Part shown: piece by piece, positions 1 to 9,579 of the stretch
Layout: the number at the start of each line of letters is the position of its first letter
Position numbering within the stretch: the first letter of the stretch is position 1
Source: Aquila chrysaetos chrysaetos
Lineage: Eukaryota; Chordata; Aves; Accipitriformes; Accipitridae
Direction of reading: 5' to 3'
DNA: 64,000 bases
NCBI RefSeq assembly: GCF_900496995.4
Contig: NC_044012.1
Location: forward strand, 25,991,606 to 26,055,605
The notes under the pieces: generated by a model
Databases searched by the model: none
What the model was told of the DNA's origin: nothing
The model's input: the letters and a program-made list of their open reading frames with translations, nothing else
Made by a program: the position numbers and the translations under genes

Positions 1-2560
1 ACTCATCTCAATGATAAACCAGATAAAGTTGACAGTTACAGACCTTCATTTGGAGCTGCTAGCATAACTGCTGCATACCTCCCAAGACATCATACTTTTG
101 GGGACTTAATTACCTGATCAGCATTTGCAAGGCCACTGTTGGGCTGATAGCAGCACAGCACCTACCCAAGCTGTGTGGGAGCTGGAGTAGCATCTTCTGT
201 CTAGGAAGGATGGGCTTGGGCCAGTATTTATCTCACTTGTGGGGTTATGTTCCCTGGAATTAGTGGTACAACTTCAGTATTGACTGGGAGCTGAGCCAGG
301 CTCCAGCAGGTGAGAGCTGAGGAGCTGCTTAGCTCCACGTTCACTGTAAAGCCACCTTACTCAATGCACGTTTCTCCCATAGTTTCCCAAATATTTCAGT
401 AAGGCAGGTTTCACTGCATATGGCATTTGCCTCTAAAAATAGTCTTTGTGCAATTCACATGGAAGGGGAAAGCAATTACACCTTTACTATGGGAAAAACA
501 TTCACTCCCTTTCCACAAGCTGACTTCAGAGCCTCTTCGGTGATAATTACCATCATTTTTCTGCTGAGGTTGCTGACATGGAGGTGAAGTGACCTCCCCA
601 AGCCTCTCCAGACCTGGATCCAAACCAGTGTTTGCAGTCAGGACAGCCCCACCTTCTGATCTCTAGACAGAGTTCAGGTCATCTCCCTTCCAGCTATGGA
701 AAGTGATTTTCTTTAATCACTCGATGTTGCAAGTTGAGGCTGGAAATGTGACACCTAAATATTCCAGAAACCTCACTGCTTGCTTAAATAAAAGCAATGT
801 CTCAACACAGAGCTGTGGCTGTACACCGTGTAACAGTCTTTGCCTCAACACTGCTCCACAAGTGCTACGTGCCCTGTTTCTCTCAGGTGCTCTAATTGAT
901 GGACGTAACAAAGGTTACTGAAGCTCTGACCTGAAGATGCATATTCACTTGTGAATATTGCACAAATATTCAAATGCAATGTTTGATCTAATGAAATGCA
1001 CTGTCTCCTTTTGAACCCAGCTGCTCTGTCCTCTTCAGGCCAACAAGTGCAATGATAAAACCCACTTTTTTTTATGAGTCTGAGCTTATTCCCTCTCTCT
1101 TCCTGATTTGATGGGCTATATTCCAGGAGCATATCTCAGCAGAAGGGCTACTTTGATAACCATGAAGCATGATGCTACCTAGAAAGCAGACAGGCAGGTT
1201 CTCCACTGCTGGAAAGTGTCCTAGTTCCTGTCTTCAGCAGAGCTGCAACTGCAATTTGTACCAGCAGAGCAGCAGGTGAGGCCTGAGTCAGGGTTAGGTC
1301 TTGGGCTGGGATATTCTCCTTGCTAGGAAAGGCTGGCAACTAAAACTAAGCAGCTTCCAGAGTCAGCCAGGCAGGCAGCAAGGCTGGGCCCCACCTGCCA
1401 TGAGGTAAGAAAGGAAGTTGCATGGATGAAGTCACGCTATAGGAGAAGAAGATGTGGTCTAAAATTCAGGTGTTCTGTCCTTCAGTTGCCAAACGATTAT
1501 TAACAGAGGAAGTTACACCACAGCTAGAAACAGCTTCTTACATTTGCAGCCCAGGAATCCCAACTGGTGACAGGTACCAGCTCAGCCTGTTGCAACGATT
1601 GTATCTGTAGTGCATGCTTTGATAAGGGCTCTGGTAAAATGGTGGAGACAAGACAAAGATAGTCCCAAGACAACCAAATATGATGAAATTCACCTCTGTG
1701 TGGGACGAGTCATCTCCGCTGCTGAAAATAATCCTACCATCAGAAATTAGGACTGTTTGACTCGTCTCCTGATAGCTCCCTGAGATTTTGAGGGTAATAA
1801 TCAGTGAGCTATTTTCACTCAATAAACTTTTTTTACATGGAAATAAACTGTAGGGAATAAACTGTATACGCTACAAGCTCCCTTTATTTCACATGTAGAT
1901 TGAAACATCTTTTCAAATGCCATCCTGGCACCTAAATAAGACCAGTGTCCAAATTCCATTTGGATGTGATAAATCTTGTATATTATTAAAAAAACGCTTT
2001 ACTTTTCACATGGTACATGGAGATAAACTCAGTTCCCTCTTCTGTCACATTTAGAAGGCTGGGAGCTGCATCTCCTGTACCATGGAAAATAATATGCATT
2101 CAAAATTGTGTTCTGAAATGAAAGAAGAATGAAATCTATTAAGATCTTCATGGGGAACAAAAAATAAACCCATCCATCATGAGTTTATAGAATGACAAGA
2201 AAGTCACTTTAGACAATTCATTGATGAAAAGCAGGTGAGAGACTGTGGTAGGTTGACTCCATCTCAGCCAGACCCAATACAGAGACGTACAGATTAGTCC
2301 CCCATCTTAAACTACAAATACATCCTAAGAAGTGAGGGCATTAGCTGACATGAAATGACTCATGCATGGGTTGAAGTGGAACCACGCTGGGTGACATTGC
2401 ACCAAGACCCCTGATCTCGATGGGGTCTGCAATGAATGTATTAACCTGAGGGTATGACCTTTATTCACACAGCAAGTTTTTTGTTAAATCGGATTAGTCA
2501 GAAAGGGGAATAAAACGCATTCTGCATCAAAAGCCTCTCTTTACAATGCCTACGTGTAAA
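1..2560. other. Intergenic, no gene seen
   Basis: No reading frame here has a credible splice or promoter context or a recognisable protein. Two closely spaced AATAAA hexamers near 1843-1860 could end a transcript entering from the left, but nothing else supports one. An old MIR-like fragment lies near 545-665. Confidence 0.5.
545..665 (+). repeat. MIR-like ancient SINE fragment
   Basis: The text resembles the conserved MIR/CORE-SINE core (gradient of a 'gaggtgaagtgacctcccc' type stretch followed by a Cys/Pro-like 'gacctggatccaaacc' segment). It is diverged, and the call is by eye only. Confidence 0.35.
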
Positions 2561-2568
2561 ACAAGTTT

Positions 2569-2724
2569 GTGGAGGAAATGCACAACAGCAGTTGTGAAAG
2601 AATGAGCTCATTACCTAGGAGGACTCATTCCCAGAAGGCAGGGCTTTGAAACCATATAAAAGTTCTCAAATCTCTGTGCTTCACCATCCACTCGACTTCG
2701 TGCTTCTCCCTGTTGACTGGTTGG
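2569..2724 (+). promoter_or_regulatory. Promoter and noncoding exon 1 of the Pro/Glu-rich EDC gene
   Basis: A TATA box (TATAAAAG) is at 2655-2662. The expected start site is near 2686, and noncoding exon 1 ends at 2724 with TTGG|GTAAGT. A GTGGAGGAAA element at 2569-2578 ends 84 bp upstream of the TATA end and matches the GTGGAGCAGG element of the neighbouring EDC genes. The intron runs 2725-4545 and closes with a pyrimidine tract and AG just before the coding exon. Confidence 0.75.
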
Positions 2725-3004
2725 GTAAGTCAGAGAATACTGATACTTTTTTGTGATGTCTATAATTTTACTGCTTGGCTTAATGTAGGCAGACTCTTTA
2801 AATAAATGTTTTATTTGATACCTTTGAATATGCAAAAGATTTCTGCAAAGAAGAGAAATTGTGGGCATTGGGGTAGGACAAGCAGTCTTGGAATGACTCT
2901 ACAAGGCAAATTCAGATTGTGCGTAAATCTGAGGATAGTCAAGTGCTAAATTAGACCCTTTCTGAAGAAGAGATTAGATAAAATTATATTGGTTTAACTA
3001 TAAC

Positions 3005-3090
3005 TGATCCTGCCTCCAGGGAAGGAGAAGGTCTAAATGGCCTCCTAAAGCTCCCTCCAAATCTATTTTCTGCGATTCTGCTATTTATAA
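3005..3090 (+). mobile_element. CR1 LINE 3' end fragment
   Basis: The stretch 'ctaaatggcctcctaaagc' followed by a 'gcgattctgct'-like tail resembles the 3' end of avian CR1 elements. It is short and diverged and lies in the intron of the Pro/Glu-rich gene. Confidence 0.45.
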
Positions 3091-3404
3091 CAAAAAAAAT
3101 TTTTAACCTTCAATTTCATTGAAGAATTATTTTGCAAAAGATAGATTTGTGAGTGTGAGGGGCTGTAGGGAGCAGAAGGGTGAAAGTATTCCTAGTGTGC
3201 TGTCTCATTTATGCTAACCATGTCAAGAGCAATATATTAATTTGGCTTAAGATCTTATCAGGTCCTTATAAAGAAAATAGCAAGAGACAAGTGATATTGA
3301 TCTGGAGGATCTAGGAGGATGTAGAAGAGAGGAATGAATTTGCTTTGAAGATGTGTTGAGAGGAGTAGACAACATGGGGAAGAGAGAAAAAATTTGCACA
3401 CTCT

Positions 3405-3480
3405 CACATGAGCTGTGTTGGTGTTAGTCCTGCAGTGAGGGGACTTAAAAATGCCCCTTCCAACCAACACTTCTGTGATT
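3405..3480 (+). mobile_element. CR1 LINE 3' end fragment
   Basis: The stretch 'ccccttccaaccaacac' followed by 'ttctgtgattct' is the characteristic CR1 3' terminus with its short ATTCTGTG-type repeat. It is a second CR1 remnant in the same intron. Confidence 0.5.
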
Positions 3481-4566
3481 CTAACCTTTTATTTGTGCCA
3501 TTAGATTGTCTTTAGAAAAACAACAGCACAGGCTTTACCAAAGACACAGCACCAGTCCAGCTGAGCCTGGTGCCTGCCTTCAGCAGCCCACAAAACAGAG
3601 TGTTTCATAAATTGTTAGGAAAACCCATTTGGCCTGTTGCACATTACTGGCCTTGGGAGAATAAATCCCTCCTGATTATTCTGATTCATGCGACCTACAT
3701 GTATTATTAGTGGCCATGATAATCCAGAAACATAGGGACGCATTACCACTGCTAATTCTTTCCATGACAGTTGGAAGGACTGTGCCACAGGTAACCTCAA
3801 TCCATTACATCATCAATGAAGTCAGAGTGAAACCAGAACAAGAAGAGTTGGCCTATTGTTACTGTAAAGACTCTTAATACTACAGAGAGATCTCAGCTTA
3901 CTGGTGAAGTCCACCTTGAGGCCTTAGCACCTCAGGTTTCTAATCCAAGTAAAATCTGGAAACCATTTTAAAAGGGGCAAAATCAAATGAAGTATTTCAG
4001 TTTTGTCAACATAAAATATCCTGTTGGGCCCAGATTTATATACTTCTACTTTTTGATACACCAAATGTTTTTAAAGGTTTGTCTTCAGCATTCATTATTT
4101 TTTTATTATTATTTTGTGACTTTCTGAAACTGCTATCAAACCAGCAGATCGGTTATTTGCCAGCTCCTCTCATCAATTCCCCAGGACAGAAATGAAAGGG
4201 AGTTAACACATTGGGAAGAGCTAAGCAACAGGAGGAAGGTCTCTGAAGTGTAAATCAGCTCCAAGTTCAAAGGAGTGGCTTTACCTCAGTTAGACCTGAC
4301 AGGGCTGTCCCACATTGCAGAACGGAAAGGAACAAGATAAGACAGAGTCAGAGCAGAAGCTGAAAGGCAGGATGAAAAAGAATGAGCAATTCATAATTCT
4401 TTCTGAGCCAACCTGCCTTGGGAAACCAAGGGCAAGCTAAGAGAACTTTACTCTTGCAGTTGATTCATGTTTCTTATAATCATTTCACCCCTATCCCAAT
4501 GCAGTTCATTTAGCAGACACAATAACACTCTGACATTTCTTTCAGATAATCTTGTTTCCTGCAAAG

Positions 4567-5547
4567 ATGTCTTTGAATCAAATGCAAATCAAGCAGGAAA
4601 TCACCCTCCCACCTGGCCTGAGCAAAACTATTTCAAAGCAAAGCCAAGAGCCTGAGCCATGCACTGAGCCAGTCCCATGTCCACAGCAGCAACCTGAAGC
4701 CCAAGTCCCAACACCTTGCCCAGAACCAGCCCCAGTAGTAGTGGTACCATGCTCAGAAAAAACAGTGCCATTGCCAACACCAGTGCTGGAACCATGCAAG
4801 GGAGAAACACCAGTGGTTGAAATACCCAACTGTCCACCCCAGGAGCAGCAGCAGCAACAGCAATGCAAGCTACCACCAACTTTCCCACCTGTATCATGCC
4901 CTGAGCCTGTTCCATGCCCTGAAGAGAAATCAGCATGTAAAGAGCTGCCTGTGCCAGCCCCTGTTTCCTGCTCTGAACCAACTCCATGCGTGCTGGAGAA
5001 GCAGGAGTGCAAGGAGATCCCTGTGCCAGTTCCTGTTACCTGCTCAGAGGATGCACCGTGTCCCCAGGAGAAGCAGCAATGCAAGGAGATTCCTGTACCA
5101 ATCCCTGTTCCATGCCCTGAACCTGCACAATGTCCCCAGGAGAAGCAGGAGTGCAAGGAGATCTCTGTGCCCACTCCATGCCCTCCAGAGAAGCAGGAGT
5201 GCAAGGAGACCCCTGTGCCAATCCCTGTTCCATGCCCTGAACCCACACCATGTGCCCAAGAAAAGCAGCAGTGCAAGGAGACCCCTGTTCCAATCCCTGT
5301 TCCATGCCCTGAATCTGCACTGTGTCCTCAGGAGAAGCAGGAATGCAAGGAGATCCCTGTGCAAATCCCTGTTACACACCCTGAACCTGCACCATGTCCC
5401 CAGGAGAAGCAGGATTGCAAGGAGATCCCCATGCCAATCCCTGCTCCCTGCCCTGAGCCAGGGAAGTGCTCCCTTCCAGCAGATTGTCCTCCCATTGAGC
5501 AGCAGCAGGTAAAGCAGCCCAGCCAGTGGCCACCCATGCAAAAGTAA
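4567..5547 (+). CDS. Proline/glutamate/cysteine-rich EDC repeat protein (326 aa)
   Basis: This is a probable cornified-envelope precursor cross-linked by transglutaminases in keratinocytes; the role is inferred from the family. The whole CDS is in exon 2. The acceptor TTTCTTTCAG ends at 4545 and the ATG at 4567 is preceded by GCAAAG, as in other EDC genes; the in-frame TTG at 4552 is not the start. Residues 1-90 are Pro/Gln/Glu-rich, with a Gln run near 93-100. Residues about 119-295 hold roughly eight 24-residue units of the form EKQECKEIPVPIPVPCPEPA, one of them shortened. The C-terminus (QQQVKQPSQWPPMQK) resembles the Gln/Lys/Trp-Pro ends of loricrin and SPRR proteins. The first gene of the locus in this window, it is transcribed away from the minus-strand cluster. 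It probably matches one of the Pro/Glu-rich sauropsid EDC genes, but I cannot assign a symbol. Confidence 0.88.
   Translation: MSLNQMQIKQEITLPPGLSKTISKQSQEPEPCTEPVPCPQQQPEAQVPTPCPEPAPVVVVPCSEKTVPLPTPVLEPCKGETPVVEIPNCPPQEQQQQQQCKLPPTFPPVSCPEPVPCPEEKSACKELPVPAPVSCSEPTPCVLEKQECKEIPVPVPVTCSEDAPCPQEKQQCKEIPVPIPVPCPEPAQCPQEKQECKEISVPTPCPPEKQECKETPVPIPVPCPEPTPCAQEKQQCKETPVPIPVPCPESALCPQEKQECKEIPVQIPVTHPEPAPCPQEKQDCKEIPMPIPAPCPEPGKCSLPADCPPIEQQQVKQPSQWPPMQK
4921..5450 (+). repeat. 72-bp coding tandem repeat
   Basis: About eight copies of a 72-bp unit encode 24 residues each (Lys-Gln-Glu-Cys-Lys-Glu, then alternating Pro-Val, then a Cys-Pro-Glu-Pro segment). One unit near 5155-5200 is shortened to about 15 residues without breaking frame. 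Confidence 0.85.
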
Positions 5548-6558
5548 CTTGCAGCTGACAAGGGAAGCCCTGAAGAGAGAAGATTGCAAACCCAGACCTC
5601 CTCTCCCCGTGTCTCACAATCAGAGGTCATTTTCCAACACCCTTTTACTCACTGTAGAATTTCTGTTAAGCACAGCTTCCAACTCTCCCCCCAGCTAACG
5701 CTAGCGTTACCCTGTACTAACAGCCATAAGCTAACTGACACGTCAGGACTGTCGATAGATAATAAGGCTTCAAGCAGTGTTGTAGGCATGTGCGTTCAGC
5801 TTTCCAGCGGCCTGAATTTCTGCCCTCTCCCAATCATCCCGCTGGCTTTTAAAGGCCCAGAGAGAGACCAAAGAGCATGATGGCACGCACGAGTCAGGGT
5901 TCATTAAGCTAAATATTCAAACTTAACCCAAATGCAGTTAGGGACCTAAAGCTCATCGTCCAGACCCACACACTGCCTCCTGGTTTTCATGCCTTCCTCC
6001 CCAGTTCCGTGTACGCAAAAGCCATCTCCCACTTTGGATTTAGGGGTTTTGCCTATTAATAATAGGATTTGAGGTTTGTGCAGGACCTGCTGCTAAGGCG
6101 TTCTTGTCAATGGCAACAAGACTTTCTGAATCATGAATCCATAGTGCTGAATATTTTATGCAATTAAAAAAGTCCATTGGGCTAGAGGAAATAGAAAGAT
6201 TTTTACAAAAGAGCCATCACCTCTTAATTATCTGCTTAGCTGAATTGGTAGTAATCAGCCCTTTCCTCAGAGAACTCACCCTGGATTTTCTAGGATGTGT
6301 AAAAGAACAGCTCAAGCTGAGATTATTTATGGAAAATATATAGATAATTAAATCCAATCTAGACATGTTTTGAAATAGATTAACCTCAGGCATGGCTTCC
6401 ATCTCTTAGGATAAAGGAGGAAGCATACACAGTGCTGTCTCAATTACACCCTGGAACATGTTTCACCACACAGTGCTGTTGCGTATGTGTTTAGTACTTA
6501 TCTTTAATTATTTTAGGCTGATATTGTATCCAGGATTTATTTCACTGTGAAAATCAAC

Positions 6559-6564
6559 AATAAA
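6559..6564 (+). terminator. Candidate poly(A) signal of the Pro/Glu-rich gene
   Basis: This is the first canonical AATAAA downstream of the stop at 5547 that I see on the plus strand. It implies a 3' UTR of about 1 kb, long for an EDC gene, so a variant hexamer closer to the stop is possible. Confidence 0.35.
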
Positions 6565-6599
6565 AATGACTTTGAATACCAAGTTGTGGAGATTTTTAA

Positions 6600-7850
6600 T
6601 AGCTTCTGCTTAAAAAGATGAAAAGGAGCCTCAGCTTGCAACAGTCAGTCATTTTTAGGCTCAAAGCTGGGTGAATCAGGACTCAGAAACTTGGGTGCTT
6701 GCAGGGGACCCATGTGCCCAGGTTAGAGAACCTGCAAGAGCCCCTGCACTGCGTCAGTCCATTGGGCTGGCCAATAGCACCGAAATACCTCTCAGCAAGA
6801 CACCCCATCCGAGAGCATGGCACATGGCCTCTGCTCACACCAAGCTGCCCTGTGGTCAGTCTGCCCAACTTAAACATATTTACAGCTACTCTGTGACCTT
6901 CAACAGACATAAAGCATGGGCATGTCTACAAGGCAGGTTGCAAGCACAAGCAAATGAGTTTTTCCCACGCTTCGGATGAGCCAGGAGTGATGTAATCTCA
7001 CTAGTTTGGCCCTGTACCTGTTAGATGGGTGTTAGATACATCTAACCTCACCGTCTGATCACAGAATCACACCAAGACACATGGCTTCTGGTTTGCAGAG
7101 CAAGCTTATGTCTGTCTGCCAGACACCAATATCATATCGTTCAACAGTTTCTGTATTTATAATTTTCCTCCTCTACTCTGCCGTACACCTGACTAGAAAT
7201 CAATTAGCCAAGCCCATACATCCTGCTGAGAAACCAAAACATTCTGAATCCTCTTTCTGGTCCTTTTAAAATGGAAACTATTCATTCTGAGCAACCAAAA
7301 CCTTCCTTTCAGTGTTAAACACTTCCAAAGACTGTTTTCCTACAGTAGAGTTGAGACTCTAAAACCACAATTAATAGTTTTGATAGATCCACAAGAATAT
7401 ACTTTAGATTATTATATCCTGCAGAAAACTGAGTTTCCCCAGTTTTCTCAGGTTGTTTGTTCAGGATGATTGCCCTGAGATGGGAAGCACATTGATCCCC
7501 AGCCACTTTTGACACCCAGGCAGCAGCTCTGCCCCAAAGGACCACAAATTTAAATGGTCTTTCTAGAAATTGCAATCATTTTGTGTCCTGTTTGCACTAG
7601 ACAATTCACATTTCTGGTCCACTTGGTCATCATATTAACAGCTGTAGGTTTCTGGATCTATTGGAAATAAAAATTATGAACAAATCATTCCTTGGGAAAT
7701 CTAGAAGGCAAATGTGCATGGGTCCCTGGGTATGCATGCCTTGTATACAAGTCTATGTTTAAAGGTAATTCTTTGGCTGATAAAAGAAAGCAACAGAATG
7801 AATGACACTAGTAGAGTGAAAACAAAAAATATCAGGAAGCAAGTAATGAG
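6600..7850. other. Intergenic between convergent genes, no gene seen
   Basis: The Pro/Glu-rich gene (+) and the 54-aa gene (-) converge here. No reading frame with EDC composition or a splice signal was recognised. Confidence 0.5.
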
Positions 7851-7862
7851 GTTACTTATAAT

Positions 7863-7868
7863 TTTATT
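7863..7868 (-). terminator. Poly(A) signal of the 54-aa SPRR-like gene
   Basis: AATAAA on the minus strand (TTTATT on plus), about 240 bp after the stop codon at 8107. Confidence 0.6.
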
Positions 7869-8106
7869 GTAGTATGTCCCAAATTAAAGATCAGAAGAAA
7901 ACACCCCACTATTATTTTTTTTTTTTACATAGTAGAAGATTAATAAGTCCAAGTTAGTGAATTGCACCTCTTTGTAATTTCTGCTTGCAAACAAAGGAGG
8001 CATGCTGCAAATTTCTAGCTATTCTGGCAGAGCCAGAAGACAGAAGGAGAGCTTGGAAATAAGCATTTGCATCTTCCATGGCACTTTGCAGCCATTACTG
8101 CTAGTG

Positions 8107-8271
8107 CTACTTCTGCTTTGGGCATTGGTGCTGCTGCTGCTGTGGGATGCTCTTCACAGGACACTTAGCTTGCCCTTTTGGGGGCCGGCATTGCTCCACA
8201 CTCTTTGGAGGACACTTTTCCTGGCATTTTGAAGGTATTTGCTGCTGCTGTTTCTGCTGGTGGGAAGACAT
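8107..8271 (-). CDS. Small Gln/Lys/Cys/Pro-rich SPRR-like EDC protein (54 aa)
   Basis: The protein has 54 residues. It begins MSSHQQKQQQQIPSKCQEKC, has Pro-Lys spaced cysteines in the middle, and ends QQQQHQCPKQK. A Gln/Lys-rich head and tail around Cys-Pro motifs is the hallmark of SPRR-like transglutaminase substrates. The whole CDS sits in exon 2, which starts at 8282 after TTTTCTTCCAG. The ATG at 8271-8269 follows GCAAAG, the same context as the start of the Pro/Glu-rich gene. Noncoding exon 1 (about 9416-9463) and a TATA box lie 1.1 kb upstream, and a poly(A) signal lies 240 bp downstream, so the unit is complete. At this length it is easily missed by gene finders. Its biochemical role is inferred from composition and location; I cannot give an official symbol. 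Confidence 0.85.
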   Translation of the reverse strand: MSSHQQKQQQQIPSKCQEKCPPKSVEQCRPPKGQAKCPVKSIPQQQQHQCPKQK

Positions 8272-9415
8272 CTTTGCTAAGCCTGGAAGAAAACCAAGGT
8301 GCTATTTCAGTTATTTTAAGCCTTACACACTTCTCCTTTCTGGATATTACAGTTTCAGTCAGTGCTTTGACACCAAACCAACAGTGAAGAGCCTTTAGAA
8401 GGTAATCCTCCCAGCAAAATCACAAAAAAAATCCCTTGGAAATCCCTGAGGATGCTGCTGTTCAGATCAAATTTGTGTTGGTGACTCCAATTTGCTGTAG
8501 CTGCCCCATATTGCCTTTCTGGGCTCCGGTCATGGTTAGCCTCTATGGAGATCAGCCACTCTGCTGAGGCCTCAGGGCATAACTGTATATAAGCATAAAT
8601 GAATAGGAGGCAAGCACCATCCTAACAAAGTTGTGATCCAAACAGGTAAATGGCTACAGAGGCAGAGGGAAGAGAAACAATGAGAGGGGTTTTCCTTCCC
8701 CCCCACCTCTGCTCACTGTTTTCTGAACATTTCAACTTTGACAAGCTAAGAAGCAATACAAATTTTAATGAAAGCATGCTTAGTTCAAGGAGAACCTCAG
8801 AGCAATATTTAAAACTAGTCAAAGAGGAGCAGAAAGCCAGTGACTTCTCAGTATTGCAAATATATTGAAAGAGAAAAATCATTTGATAACAATCCCTTCC
8901 AGCAACAGCCATGTCTCTGCTCAGTTCATTGAGCGCCTCAGAGCAGGAGCCATGTCTCCGGCTGTTAAACACAGGTGAACTCCTGCTCAGTGAGGATGTG
9001 ATGTTATACAAAGAACTGAAGCTCAACTGAAACTCAGAGCCCTGGAGATCCAGGAGACTGCAGGGATCAGCCCATGGCTGCTCAACAGATGCAAAACAAG
9101 CTGCCAGCAGATGCCATCCTTTGGTAGCCAATACTCAATACCCAGTGGTTATCCACAAGGATTCTTATCAGTTGGGAAAGAGTTATGAGGGTTGATGAGG
9201 GTTTGCTGGTCTAAAGAGTCAGCAAGCCACTGTCTGGAGCCTCAGAAAGTCTGAAAATAACAATACATCTTTCACCTGTATGGAGGTGAAATTGCCAGGG
9301 AGATGAGCTGAAACTGTTACTAGACACACAAAATAAAGAAAAATCACCCTGTCTCCCAAGAACAGGGCACCAGAAACCCCCACCTATATAGTTAAAAGTG
9401 CATAGAGGGACTCAC

Positions 9416-9576
9416 CTGGTGTCTTCTGCTGCTGGAGGAAGGGAAGAAGAGGCCACTCAGATTAACAAGCCTCCCAAATGGGAGGCTTTTATATGCTTTC
9501 AGAAGTCAGCCCTGGGAGCTGATGACAACAGATTAACTTGATGACCAGAATCTTTCACAACCAGAACCTGCTCCAC
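9416..9576 (-). promoter_or_regulatory. Promoter and noncoding exon 1 of the 54-aa gene
   Basis: On the minus strand TATAAAAG is at 9493-9486. Noncoding exon 1 ends at 9416 with ACCAG|GTGAGT. GTGGAGCAGG is at 9576-9567, 81 bp upstream of the TATA end. A perfect 9-bp inverted repeat (9467-9475 and 9480-9488, 4-nt loop) overlaps the TATA box and the region just downstream of it. Confidence 0.75.
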
Positions 9577-9579
9577 TGA

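Noticed and set aside
4552-4566. Start of the Pro/Glu-rich protein at 4552
   Set aside because: The codon is TTG; the ATG at 4567 has the locus-typical AAAG context.
4578-5630. Minus-strand frames over the Pro/Glu-rich gene
   Set aside because: Shadows of the 72-bp array without their own signals.
8586-8640. Plus-strand TATATAAG followed by CAAACAG|GTAAAT
   Set aside because: No GTGGAGCAGG-like element at the expected place and no coding exon downstream on the plus strand.
8622-9131. Minus-strand 169-codon frame
   Set aside because: Lies in the intron of the 54-aa gene and resembles nothing known.
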